NCBI GenBank assembly: GCA_023389315.1
Contig: JAEWEQ010000001.1
Coordinates: forward strand, 1-45,470
Origin: Actinomycetes bacterium
GTDB taxonomy: Bacteria; Actinomycetota; Actinomycetes; Actinomycetales; Actinomycetaceae
Direction of reading: 5' to 3'
Length of the DNA stretch: 45,470 nucleotides
Below, in pieces: positions 6,959 through 15,212 of this stretch; within the stretch, counting starts at the first letter, position 1; every line of letters begins with the position of its first letter. The position numbers and the translations under genes are program-made. The notes beneath the pieces are model-generated. The model was not told the origin of the DNA and did not search any database. It saw nothing but the letters and a program-made list of their open reading frames with translations.

Positions 6959-9256
6959 CTATTTGCGCTTACGCGCCCGCCCGCGCGCCCGATGACGGCG
7001 GATGAAATCCGCGATCTCCGGGGCCACCGGAATGGGGGAGCGTCGACGCGGGTCGGAACTTTGGGGGAAGGTGCCAACGGTGAGTTCTTCTACCACCGAA
7101 GCCGACACGTCCTCGACCAGTAGGGCGCGACGCAACTTCTGCTCGCGCTTTTCCAACCGCTCATGTTCGCGGCGCACCGAACGCAGCAGCGACACGCACA
7201 TGCCGATCATGATCATGGAAAACGGCAGCGCCGCCAAGATCGCCAGCGACTGCAGCGCCGCCATCCCCGCATCGGAAGTGGAAGTGCCCAAGATCGCGGC
7301 GGTAACTGCTCCCACCAGGGTCGCCCAGGTCAGACGCACGTAGAGGGCAGGGTTCGGATCACCCGAGGTCGAAAGCATCGACATCACGAAGCTCCCGGAG
7401 TCAGAGGAAGTGATGAAGAAGATCACCACCACCAACATGGCAACTCCGGACAGGATCTGCCCAAAGGGCAGCGCCTCGAAGGACTGGAACAATACGGTGT
7501 TGATGTTCACGCCCTGCTCGCCGATCAGCTCGGTGTCGGTGAACAGTTCCTGGAACAGCGCGTTGCCACCCATGATGGCGAACCACAGGAACGTCACCAG
7601 CGTGGGTACCGCCATCACCCCGACGATGAACTCGCGGATGGTGCGCCCGCGCGAAATGCGGGCAATGAAAATGCCGACGAACGGGGACCAGGAAATCCAC
7701 CAACCCCAGTAGTTCGTGGTCCAAGACGTCAGCCAGGTGGAACCGTCGACGCCTTCAAACGGCAGCGTCTGGAACGCTAGTTCAATGAAACGCGACAGGT
7801 AAATGCCAATGTCTTGAACGAACTCGTTAAGAATGAAAACCGTGGGGCCAAAGGCAGCCACCGCCAGCGCCAAGGCCGCCGCCATGATCAGGTTCATGTT
7901 GGACAGGAACTTAATGCCGTTATCCAACCCGGTGGCCACAGAGATGGCGGCGAGGGCAGAAATCACGATCACTAAGGTCACCAGGACAGTGTTGGTGGAC
8001 TTGAAACCGGTGAGGTATTCGATGCCGGCCGCCACTTGGTAAACCCCGAAACCTAAAGACGTGGCTACACCCAGCACGGTGCCGACGATGGCTACCACGT
8101 CGATAATGTCACCGAATTTACCTTGCACGCGTTCCTTGCCGAGGGCGGGTTCCAACGTCCAGCGAATCGAGATGGAACGCTTACGGCGGAAGTGAGAATA
8201 CGCGATCGCTAGACCCACCACCACGTAGATGCTCCACGCGTGGAAACCCCAGTGCAGGAACGTCGAAGCCATGGCTTCGCGTGCCAGTTGCGCCGCTGAC
8301 CCGCTCTCGTTGCCGGGGCGCGGAGAGGCGAAGTGCGACAGCGGTTCGCCGGCGCCGTAGAACACCAAACCGATACCCATGCCGGCGGCGAAGAGCATCG
8401 CGAACCACGACCCCAGGGAGTATTCCGGTTCGTCATCGTCGTCGCCGAGTTTGATGTCGCCAAAGCGAGAGAACGCCGCGAAGATAATGAACCCCACGAA
8501 CCCGGTGGCGGCCAGCACGTAGTACCACGACAGGTTCAGCGACACTGCGCTGGAGGCGGTGGCGATCACCGACTGGAAAGAATCGGGGATGGCGATGGCG
8601 GCGATTACCAGCACCAGTAAGATCGCAGCCGCCGGGTAGAACACGCCGCGCGCCACCGGCAGCGGCACGTTGGCAACTTCGTTGGTCGTGGGCAGGGGGC
8701 CGTCGGTGTCTACCGCCACCGCCGTCACTGGCGAGGACGTGGCGGCCCGTTCGTCAGCGAGCGTGGAGCCGCCGTTTTCTGGCGTGGTTTCGACAGTGGA
8801 AGTTTCTTGCGCGGTAGCAGTCGCTGCGGTGGTAGGTTGCGCGTCTAGGTCCGGGGAGCCGGTAGTCGTATCGGCGCCTAGGTCACCTTCGGCCGTTTTC
8901 AGTGTGTCTTCGTTTTCGGGCTGGTCGTTGAAGGCCTTGACCTGCTCTTGTTCACCGACGCGCTCATCTTTGTCAGGCTCTGTTGCCTGAGGTGAGGTGG
9001 GGCTGTTCGTTGCTGCTGGGTGCGCGCTCGCGGTTCCTGCGGCGTTTTTTCCAGCTGTGTTTTCTATGGCCGTGTGCTGGCCCGTTTTGTTATGGCCGGC
9101 TGTGCTTTCGGCGCCTATGCCTTCAGGCTTGCTGGCGGGTGTAGCCGGGCAGCCAGCCTGTGCTTCGTCAGAGGGTGAGAGTGAGTGGTCTTGCGACTGT
9201 TCAGAAGTATCGAGAGATTTACGTTTAGGGCGAAGAGAATCGAAAAAAGAAGTCAA
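6959..9256 (-). CDS. BCCT-family osmolyte transporter (BetP-like) with long disordered N-terminus
   Basis: A 765-residue Na+-coupled importer of the betaine/choline/carnitine family. The helical core starts near residue 205; GMGIGLVFYGAGEPLSHF and WWISWSPFVGIFIARISRG are the glycine-rich and tryptophan-rich family motifs. The C-terminus is basic and predicted helical (REHERLEKREQKLRR, ending RARGRARKRK), like the osmosensing tail of BetP. The first ~200 residues are hydrophilic, rich in Ala, Thr, Glu and Ser, with no methionine until the membrane core, much longer than the ~60-residue acidic tail of BetP. The only plausible start is TTG 9256, since an in-frame stop lies at 9281-9283 and no ATG or strong ribosome site is seen; GTG codons further in are possible. 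Likely role: osmoprotectant uptake. Confidence 0.88.
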   Translation of the reverse strand: MTSFFDSLRPKRKSLDTSEQSQDHSLSPSDEAQAGCPATPASKPEGIGAESTAGHNKTGQHTAIENTAGKNAAGTASAHPAATNSPTSPQATEPDKDERVGEQEQVKAFNDQPENEDTLKTAEGDLGADTTTGSPDLDAQPTTAATATAQETSTVETTPENGGSTLADERAATSSPVTAVAVDTDGPLPTTNEVANVPLPVARGVFYPAAAILLVLVIAAIAIPDSFQSVIATASSAVSLNLSWYYVLAATGFVGFIIFAAFSRFGDIKLGDDDDEPEYSLGSWFAMLFAAGMGIGLVFYGAGEPLSHFASPRPGNESGSAAQLAREAMASTFLHWGFHAWSIYVVVGLAIAYSHFRRKRSISIRWTLEPALGKERVQGKFGDIIDVVAIVGTVLGVATSLGFGVYQVAAGIEYLTGFKSTNTVLVTLVIVISALAAISVATGLDNGIKFLSNMNLIMAAALALAVAAFGPTVFILNEFVQDIGIYLSRFIELAFQTLPFEGVDGSTWLTSWTTNYWGWWISWSPFVGIFIARISRGRTIREFIVGVMAVPTLVTFLWFAIMGGNALFQELFTDTELIGEQGVNINTVLFQSFEALPFGQILSGVAMLVVVIFFITSSDSGSFVMSMLSTSGDPNPALYVRLTWATLVGAVTAAILGTSTSDAGMAALQSLAILAALPFSMIMIGMCVSLLRSVRREHERLEKREQKLRRALLVEDVSASVVEELTVGTFPQSSDPRRRSPIPVAPEIADFIRRHRARGRARKRK

Positions 9257-9328
9257 GATAAACCTAGGGTCGTTGAAACACTACCTTTATACGGTTACTT
9301 ATTGACCTTGCGTTTGCAACTTTTTGTG

Positions 9329-9414
9329 ATTTGAGCAACGCGCGCGGGAGCGAGGATTGCCACTTTGTCGCTCGAGAACGTGCACACATTTGAGCAACGC
9401 GCGCGCGGGAGCGA
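9329..9414. repeat. Imperfect direct repeat upstream of the BCCT gene
   Basis: ATTTGAGCAACGCGCGCGGG followed by AGCGA at 9329-9353 recurs at 9388-9414 with one additional CG pair in the alternating run. A weaker echo (TTGC.ACTTT) precedes each copy. The 59-base period and position between the BCCT start and the end of the MazF-like gene suggest either regulatory sites for the osmolyte carrier or a small dispersed repeat. Confidence 0.5.
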
Positions 9415-9415
9415 T

Positions 9416-10120
9416 CTACCCGCGGCGAGCCTTCACAATCTGTTCGCACACCCGCGCGAAGGTGCGTTCATCCAGCCGACCGCCCTCGCGACGCATCGCA
9501 TGGGCCGGGATGACCAGCAGACGGTCGAGCCGCACCTGCGAGGGACGACCCTGCCGGTCCCAATCCCCGGTGCCGATATCCATCCAGTAACGCCCCCAGT
9601 GGGCTTCTTGTGCGGCGTCCAAGCGGTGGTTTTGGCTCGTCAGTTGCGCCGCCACGACGCCTTCTCGACCGTAGGCTAAGACCAACACCGGTCGATCCTT
9701 GCCTTGCGAATCGTCTTCTTCATACGGCACCCAAGTCCACACCACTTCCCCCGGGTCTGGTTCGTCATTGGCGCGCGGCTGATAGGAAAACTTGGGGAGC
9801 GCGGCGCGCGGATCCCGGTAGTAGGCGCGCTCGTCGCCGCCCGCGTGCGCCGTCCCACGGTGGCTGCCCGCTCCCGCTTTGCCAGGGCGGCTGCTCGCGC
9901 CCGCGCGAGTGCCCATCCCGCCGGTGGGGCGCGTCTTGGTTGGACCGCGACCACGGTCCGGCTGCGCGACGGTGCCCGGAGTGCGCACGCCACCAACGCC
10001 GCCGGACCGTCCTCGCGAACGAGAAGTACCGGTCGCTGAACGTACTATCGAACGGGCGAATTCGCGCGCCGCGTCAGTTGCCATGCTGATTAGCCGGTCA
10101 GTGAAAGGGGAGCGTGCCAC
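9416..10120 (-). CDS. PemK/MazF-like family protein with basic disordered N-terminus
   Basis: A 234-residue protein. The C-terminal ~120 residues carry the PemK/MazF pattern: GEVVWTWVPYEED, then GKDRPVLVLAY, and later RLDRLLVIP. The first ~110 residues are Gly/Arg/Ser-rich and probably disordered. I place the start at GTG 10120 because AGGAGG lies 5 bases upstream; an ATG at 10084 would shorten it by 12. Canonical MazF toxins are ~110-residue mRNA interferases encoded with an antitoxin; no antitoxin gene is visible next to this one, and actinobacterial proteins with this longer form are often solitary, so toxicity is uncertain. A perfect inverted repeat lies 32 bases upstream. Confidence 0.7.
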   Translation of the reverse strand: MARSPFTDRLISMATDAAREFARSIVRSATGTSRSRGRSGGVGGVRTPGTVAQPDRGRGPTKTRPTGGMGTRAGASSRPGKAGAGSHRGTAHAGGDERAYYRDPRAALPKFSYQPRANDEPDPGEVVWTWVPYEEDDSQGKDRPVLVLAYGREGVVAAQLTSQNHRLDAAQEAHWGRYWMDIGTGDWDRQGRPSQVRLDRLLVIPAHAMRREGGRLDERTFARVCEQIVKARRG

Positions 10121-10151
10121 CGGGTCCTCCTGGGTATGTGGTTGGCAGTCG

Positions 10152-10172
10152 TGTACGGTGCCACGCCGTACA
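10152..10172. promoter_or_regulatory. Inverted repeat upstream of the MazF-like gene, candidate operator
   Basis: TGTACGG (10152-10158) and CCGTACA (10166-10172) are perfect 7-base arms with a 7-base spacer, directly upstream of the AGGAGG ribosome site of the MazF-like gene. This is typical operator geometry for a dimeric repressor. Confidence 0.45.
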
Positions 10173-10491
10173 ACACTTCTAATACATGGTAACTGCGGGC
10201 CCCTCGCGATGGGAGGAACGTAGTGGGGCGCGCGCTTGGGAGGGTCACGGTGCGAGCGGGCCCCTCGCGATGTGCGGAAGGGAAGGAGAGGGATTCGCGG
10301 CGAGGGGGAGCCGGAGCGTGGGCACGCAGCCAGGGCAGCGCGGACGGGCGGGGAGGAAGGCGGCTGCGTCAACTGCGTGGGCAGGGAACGGGAGCGAAGC
10401 GCCTGCGTCAGGCGCGCGGGCAGGGAACGGCGCGCGCAAGAGGCTGCGCCACCGGAAGCCTCAGGCAAGTCCCGGTGGTGCAGGCCTAGTT
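10173..10491. repeat. GC-rich noncoding stretch with short direct repeats
   Basis: No gene is convincing here. GCGGGCCCCTCGCGATG occurs twice (10196-10212 and 10256-10272), and GGGCAGGGAACGG occurs twice near 10379 and 10421, each inside similar GCG-rich surroundings. Open frames on both strands are low-complexity products of the high GC content. The DNA looks like decayed or repetitive spacer. Confidence 0.45.
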
Positions 10492-10524
10492 GCGTGGGGC
10501 GGGCCGCCACAGACCGCCCCACGC
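10492..10524 (-). terminator. Hairpin downstream of pckG
   Basis: GCGTGGGGCGG (10492-10502) pairs perfectly with CCGCCCCACGC (10514-10524), an 11-base GC-rich stem with an 11-base loop, 55 bases after the pckG stop on the minus strand. There is no T run, so this is either a GC-rich actinobacterial terminator or an mRNA-end stabiliser. Confidence 0.6.
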
Positions 10525-10578
10525 GATCCACTGCCGACGGCTAGGCAGTGAAGACCTAGGAGAAGAAAACCCTCGCGG

Positions 10579-12438
10579 CTACCGGCTTTCTTCCTCCACT
10601 TGCTTTGCCACCCGGCGGTGAGCTTGCCAAATCTCTTCGGGCAGATTCTCGAACTGTTCCAAATGCTCGCGGCGATGCTCAATCTCTTCCAACCACCGCT
10701 GGTAATCCAGTGTCAAGATCGCATCCAAGTCCGCGCGGTCACCATCGAACCCATCCAGGTTCAGCTCCTCCACCAGCGGCAGCACGCCCACCGCGGTTTC
10801 GCGACCCTGCACGCGGCCTTCCTTCAAGTCCAACAGCCACAGCAGTGCACGCAGATTATCGCGGTAACCGGGCCAACGGAAGTGACCGTCCTCGGGATCC
10901 TTTTGGAACCAGTTCACGTGGGCGAAAATCGGCAAATGCTTCGCCTGGCCCAAAATCTTCAACCAGTGGCGCGCGTACTCGCCCTCGGGATAGGACATGA
11001 ACGGGCGCATCGACATCGGGTCGTAACGCAGCACCCCTTCCTTGGCTTCCGCCGCGAAGGTCGCCTCCGCCCCCAACGTCAGGCCGTCGTACACGCCCTC
11101 GGCCAAGTCGCGAATGGCGCGGATCAGGGGTTCGCGGTCACGCACCCGCCCACCGAAAATGATGGCGTCAATCGGCACGCCCCGCGGATCCTCATAGTCA
11201 GGCGCCACGTTGGGCACGTTCGATAGGGAAGTAGTGAAGCGCGAGTTCGGGTGGGCCCACTCATCACCCTTAGCCTTGGAACGCTGCCGCTCCACCGGTC
11301 GATCGGAGATTTTCTCCCCCTTCCAATCAACCCAGCCGGTTACGTCTTCAGGGTAGTCCGGGGTCTTGCCCTCCCACCACAGTTCTTCTGTCTGCGGGTT
11401 GTAAGCCACGTTGGTGAACAGCGTGCGGCTGCCTTCCTTAATGGCCTCCATAGCAGTGGGGTTAGAGGTGTAGTTGGTGTCCTTCGCCACCCCGAACGCC
11501 CCGTACTCAGGGTTCATGCCGTATACTCGGCCGTCCTCGGGATTCACCCACAGCCACACGATATCGTCGCCGTAGAAATAAACTTCGTAACGATCGCCCA
11601 GGGCGTCCGGGGCCAGCATCATCGCCAGGTTTGTTTTCCCAGACGCCGACGGGAAACCACCGCACACATAGTAGGTGCGCCCAGCTTCCTTATCTTTAAT
11701 GCCGATCAGCATGAACTGTTCGGACAGGAACTCACCCGAGGCCCAACCGTCGTAGGCGGCTTGGCGCAGGCCGTGAGCGATCTTGCCCAGCAGCGCGTTC
11801 CCACCGTAAGAGGAACCAAAGTGCAAGATGGTGCGGTCATCGGCCACGGTGGCGAACAGGCGCTGGTCATCGGGCGTGCCCTGCCCCAGATTCTCCAGGT
11901 CGCCGGTGACGTGCACGGCGCGCACTAAATGATTCGGATCTTCCAGGTCGTTAAGGTACTTCGCGCCAACGCGTGCCATGCGGATCATGTGCAAAGCCAC
12001 CGTGCGGTTATCGGTGAGCTCCACCCCGCGCGCCCAGCGTTCCAGCGGGGAGCCCACCGGCGCCATGAGGTAGGGGATGACGTACATGGTTTTGCCCTTG
12101 GAAGCCCCGCGCATGCGTTGGATCTGCTGGGCGGTAGTGGTGTCAGCGTCGCGCCAGTTGTTATAAACACCGGCGTCCTTTTCCCAGTGGGTCGCCACCA
12201 CGGTGCGTTCCTCCGAGCGCGCGGTGTCCTTGTAGTAGGAGCGCGAATAGTAGCGATCCTTACCAGCGGGGAAGATTTCTCCATCGGCGAGGGCGGCTTG
12301 CACCAGACGCTCGTCATCTTCGGCGCTGACAACTTCGATGTGCTCGGGCTCGGTGATGGCGGCCCACTTTTCTACGTAGTCGATAACTGCGGGATTTTCC
12401 ACGCCCGCGGCCTTGAGGGTATCGGATACGGAACCCAT
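10579..12438 (-). CDS. pckG: Phosphoenolpyruvate carboxykinase (GTP)
   Basis: A 619-residue enzyme converting oxaloacetate and GTP to phosphoenolpyruvate, CO2 and GDP, either for gluconeogenesis or, in fermentative actinobacteria, in reverse for CO2 fixation to oxaloacetate. GTP-type length and motifs are present: FGSSYGGNALLGKI, the P-loop FPSASGKTNLAMM, YGDDIVW and the substrate-loop region near SNVPNVAPDYEDPRGVPIDA. The P-loop is unusual: family members almost always read FPSACGKTN, with a hyper-reactive cysteine, but codon 266 here is TCT (Ser). The ATG at 12438 is preceded by AGGGAG (from CAAACAAGGGAGTGAA). It stands alone on the minus strand with its own hairpin downstream. Confidence 0.95.
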   Translation of the reverse strand: MGSVSDTLKAAGVENPAVIDYVEKWAAITEPEHIEVVSAEDDERLVQAALADGEIFPAGKDRYYSRSYYKDTARSEERTVVATHWEKDAGVYNNWRDADTTTAQQIQRMRGASKGKTMYVIPYLMAPVGSPLERWARGVELTDNRTVALHMIRMARVGAKYLNDLEDPNHLVRAVHVTGDLENLGQGTPDDQRLFATVADDRTILHFGSSYGGNALLGKIAHGLRQAAYDGWASGEFLSEQFMLIGIKDKEAGRTYYVCGGFPSASGKTNLAMMLAPDALGDRYEVYFYGDDIVWLWVNPEDGRVYGMNPEYGAFGVAKDTNYTSNPTAMEAIKEGSRTLFTNVAYNPQTEELWWEGKTPDYPEDVTGWVDWKGEKISDRPVERQRSKAKGDEWAHPNSRFTTSLSNVPNVAPDYEDPRGVPIDAIIFGGRVRDREPLIRAIRDLAEGVYDGLTLGAEATFAAEAKEGVLRYDPMSMRPFMSYPEGEYARHWLKILGQAKHLPIFAHVNWFQKDPEDGHFRWPGYRDNLRALLWLLDLKEGRVQGRETAVGVLPLVEELNLDGFDGDRADLDAILTLDYQRWLEEIEHRREHLEQFENLPEEIWQAHRRVAKQVEEESR

Positions 12439-12784
12439 TTCACTCCCTTGTTTGAGGTTGCTAACCTAAAAGTTAGGGTACCCGAACTCAGGATTGTGGC
12501 GCAAGGGAAAGCTGAAAGGGAATTTCCTTCCTGGGAACGGTTCGCAGGTTTTCATGTGCGCGGTTGCCTCAAGTGAGCCCCTGTCGCGGGTGTGCTGGCC
12601 CCAATTTGGGTGTTTTGGGTGGGCAATTTTCCGCAGAATCATGGGGAAAAGTCGAGGAGATGTTAAGAATGTGTAAATGTGATGCGCAAAGCGCTTGCAC
12701 ACCTGTAGGCGCGTGGTACATTTCTAAGTGTTCCTGGAAAAACACTGGCAATAGCATTCAGATGCCATCAACCTAGGACAAGGC
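12439..12784. other. Divergent promoter region between pckG and the wall-protein gene
   Basis: 346 bases without a gene. It must carry the promoters of pckG (leftward) and the LPVTG protein gene (rightward). The region is lower in GC than the flanking genes. The rightward promoter is described separately; I could not pin down a leftward one. Confidence 0.5.
12689..12722 (+). promoter_or_regulatory. Candidate promoter and operator of the LPVTG wall-protein gene
   Basis: TTGCAC (12695-12700) and TACATT (12717-12722) are 16 bases apart, giving a leader of about 55 bases before the ATG. The -35 element overlaps AAGCGCTT (12689-12696), a palindrome typical of the core of LacI-family operators, so control by a LacI-type regulator is possible. 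Both assignments rest on pattern alone. Confidence 0.35.
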
Positions 12785-13435
12785 ATGAAACTCCACAAGA
12801 TTCTCGGCGCTTGTGTTGCCGGTTTCGCTCTGTCCCTGGCCGGCGCTTCCGCTGCCTGCGCCGACGACATCGACGCCGTCAAGTGCCAGCTCGATCCCGC
12901 CTACTGCGTGACCGACGTTGAGACCCCGGGTGAAATCGAAGACGCCATTGCTGGCCTGTTCGAAGACGAAGAAGCCCCCATGCCTCCCAAGTCCGGCTAC
13001 GAAGAATGGCTCGACAAGCAGGAAGCTGAAGACGGTATGCCGCCGAAGTCCGGCTACGAGCTGTGGCTGGATCAGCAGGAGAACAAGCTTCCCCCGCTGT
13101 CCGGCCTGGAAGAATACTGCATCACCCACCCCGGTGACCCGGTATGTGGTGGAGACGGCGACGAGTTCGACGTAAGCCCGCTGCCCCCGCTCTCCGGCCT
13201 GGAAATCTTCTGCGAGAAGAACCCGACCGACCCGGTATGTGGCGGTGAAGGCCTCGAGGTTCCGGACCCCAACGAAACCGTTGAGGATACCGCCGTTGAG
13301 GCTCCTGCCGAAGCTGCTCCCGCCGCTGCTCAGCTCCCCGTGACCGGTACCTCCGCTGCCGTCCTCGCTGGCCTGGCTCTGGTACTCGGCCTGACCGGTG
13401 CTGGCATCGCTGTGGTTGCTCGCCGCAACGCCTAA
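12785..13435 (+). CDS. Repeat-containing LPVTG cell-wall-anchored protein
   Basis: A 216-residue acidic surface protein. Residues 1-26 form a signal peptide (KILGACVAGFALSLAGASAACA, cut probably after the last Ala). The mature part contains four related repeats: PPKSGYEEWLDKQE, PPKSGYELWLDQQE, PPLSGLEEYC.THPGDPVCGG and PPLSGLEIFC.KNPTDPVCGG, so the unit is PP.SG.E.(W/Y/F). The later repeats contain CxxxPxDPVC pairs that could form disulfides. An Ala/Glu/Pro-rich spacer leads to LPVTG (about residue 184), a hydrophobic helix and RRNA, the classic sortase signal. I do not recognise the repeat family. No sortase gene is in the window. A CGAGGACG word lies antisense in the C-terminal helix. Confidence 0.85.
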   Translation: MKLHKILGACVAGFALSLAGASAACADDIDAVKCQLDPAYCVTDVETPGEIEDAIAGLFEDEEAPMPPKSGYEEWLDKQEAEDGMPPKSGYELWLDQQENKLPPLSGLEEYCITHPGDPVCGGDGDEFDVSPLPPLSGLEIFCEKNPTDPVCGGEGLEVPDPNETVEDTAVEAPAEAAPAAAQLPVTGTSAAVLAGLALVLGLTGAGIAVVARRNA

Positions 13436-13471
13436 GTGAAAGCTTAGCGAAGAGCTAACTCACTGAGTTTA

Positions 13472-13503
13472 CGGCCCCGGCGAGCGTAAGATCGCCGGGG
13501 CCG
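13472..13503 (+). terminator. Terminator after the LPVTG gene
   Basis: CGGCCCCGGCGA (13472-13483) pairs perfectly with TCGCCGGGGCCG (13492-13503) over an 8-base loop, 37 bases after the stop codon. The very stable GC stem lacks a T run. Confidence 0.75.
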
Positions 13504-13559
13504 ACTCGTATCTTCAGGCAGGCGGCGGCCGCCAAATCCAAACGCCTGCAAAAGTGAAC

Positions 13560-13589
13560 GGGGGTGAGTGCCACCTGGCACCCACCCCC
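13560..13589 (-). terminator. Terminator of the thi operon
   Basis: GGGGGTGAGTGCCA (13560-13573) and TGGCACCCACCCCC (13576-13589) form a long near-perfect stem with one mismatch and a very short loop, 14 bases after the thiD/tenA stop codon on the minus strand. Confidence 0.65.
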
Positions 13590-13602
13590 GCAACCACGGA
13601 TG

Positions 13603-15210
13603 CTACATGACCGCCAGGCGGGAGGTCTGGTCGAAGAATTCCCGCTCCCACACGCAGGAAGTCAAATACACCTCCAAGGCGCGATCGCAGTCAGCCTCAC
13701 CGGCAGCAGCCAGGTACTTCTCCACGATCTCAATGTCACGCTGGGCCGCCACCAAGAACTCTTCGTCACTGTAAGTGGAAAGCCAGTCCCCATACGGGTG
13801 CTGCGCGTGATTGAACTTGGCCAGGTGGATCCCAATCTGGGCGTAAACCCAGGCGCACGGCAAAATCGCAGTCGCTGCCACGGCGAAGTTTTCCAAACTG
13901 GTGCGGGCCAGTAGGAAATCCGTGTAACCGGCCGTTATGGGAGTGGCCGGGAGCTGCGCCAAAGCCTGCTCCTGCGCCCCCAGTTCAGCCGCCTTCGCGA
14001 TCCAATCCTCGTGCAGCTGCTTTTCCCCAATCAAGCTCAAGCGCGCCATATCGGTGAAATGCAAACACTCTTCAATATCCAACGTGCGCGCCGCCAACAG
14101 GCCGAGCGCGCTGGCGTGCTTATCCAAATAGTGCGCATCCTGACGAAGGTAAGCCACGAAATCACGCCGCTCCAAGGTGCCGTCCTTCAGCTTCTGGATG
14201 AACGGCAAATCCCAGATCTGCTTCAACACCGGCAAACTGGCATCCCACAGGCGCTGCGTGTGGGGCCCGGCAGCCGGAAGCGCCGGATCAAAAAGACCGC
14301 CCTCGGCCACTACGCCACCGGCGCCGAACTTACCAGCGTCAGCCACGTCCTCGTCAATAACGGGCACAGGCAACCACGGGGAAACGTCAGCCGCCCCCGC
14401 CAAACGCAACAACTGCGCACCGTGGTGAATCGGGCCATTACCCTTGCCCACGTGTAGCGAGTCAGCCGCCCCAATGGCTTCTTCCATCCACCGCGTCGCC
14501 CACGCCAATGCCTCCTGCGGGGACTGGCCCTTACCCAGGCGCGTAGCCAAAGCTGAAGAAAACGAACAACCCGTCCCATGAGTGTTCTTCGTCGCCAAAC
14601 GCGGGGACTGGGTGCGGGCAATCACGCCCCGCTCATTTACGAGGCCGTTCACCAGCACTTCACCGGTGAGGTGACCGCCCTTAATCGCCACCAGGGGACC
14701 GTACTTGGCGGACAGTTCCTGACCATGGCGGCAAGCGTCCTCGAAAGTGGTGATACTGCCCGCCGGCACCTGCGCCAAGATCTCCAACTCCGGGATATTT
14801 GGCGTGATCACGGTGGTGGAGGGTAACAGTTGCAGCAGGGCTTCCAGGGCGTCATCGTCAATCAAACGATCCCCTGAAGTTGCCACCATAACCGGGTCCA
14901 ACACCACCGGGCAGTCCACTTTCTGCAAGAACTCGCCCACCACCTGCATGCACTCAATGGAGCCGAGCATGCCGATCTTCACTGCGTCAATCTCACAGTC
15001 GTTGAAAACCGAATCCAACTGCGCCTGCAAGGTCGTGGGCTCGAGCATCCAAATGCCCTGTACCCCTTCAGTGTTCTGCGCTAGCACCGCGGTGGTCACC
15101 GCGTAGGCGAAGCCACCGGCCACCGTAATGGACTTAACGTCCGCCTGGGAGCCGGCACCGCCCGTGGGGTCGGTACCGGCAATCGTTAAAACGCGGGGAA
15201 TCTGTGACAC
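13603..15210 (-). CDS. Fused hydroxymethylpyrimidine kinase / thiaminase II (ThiD-TenA)
   Basis: A 535-residue bifunctional protein. Residues 1-260 are ThiD, which phosphorylates HMP and HMP-P for thiamine assembly; it opens VLTIAGTDPTGGAGSQADVK and carries the ribokinase-type anion hole NTHGTGCSFSSALA. Residues about 310-535 are TenA, which releases HMP from thiamine breakdown products: LWDASLPVLKQIW, the catalytic-cysteine segment ILPCAWVYAQIG, YGDWLSTYSDEEF and the C-terminal WEREFFDQ with its conserved Glu. So one polypeptide both salvages and activates the pyrimidine half. Start GTG 15210 is preceded by AAGGAG; a longer frame reaching 15282 would run into thiE. It is the last gene of thiM-thiE-thiD/tenA and starts two bases after the thiE stop. 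Confidence 0.92.
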   Translation of the reverse strand: MSQIPRVLTIAGTDPTGGAGSQADVKSITVAGGFAYAVTTAVLAQNTEGVQGIWMLEPTTLQAQLDSVFNDCEIDAVKIGMLGSIECMQVVGEFLQKVDCPVVLDPVMVATSGDRLIDDDALEALLQLLPSTTVITPNIPELEILAQVPAGSITTFEDACRHGQELSAKYGPLVAIKGGHLTGEVLVNGLVNERGVIARTQSPRLATKNTHGTGCSFSSALATRLGKGQSPQEALAWATRWMEEAIGAADSLHVGKGNGPIHHGAQLLRLAGAADVSPWLPVPVIDEDVADAGKFGAGGVVAEGGLFDPALPAAGPHTQRLWDASLPVLKQIWDLPFIQKLKDGTLERRDFVAYLRQDAHYLDKHASALGLLAARTLDIEECLHFTDMARLSLIGEKQLHEDWIAKAAELGAQEQALAQLPATPITAGYTDFLLARTSLENFAVAATAILPCAWVYAQIGIHLAKFNHAQHPYGDWLSTYSDEEFLVAAQRDIEIVEKYLAAAGEADCDRALEVYLTSCVWEREFFDQTSRLAVM

Positions 15211-15212
15211 AA

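Noticed and set aside
10121..10551. Several 60-120-residue frames between the MazF-like gene and pckG
   Set aside because: All are Arg/Gly/Ala-rich products of repetitive GC-rich DNA, overlap each other and lack ribosome sites.
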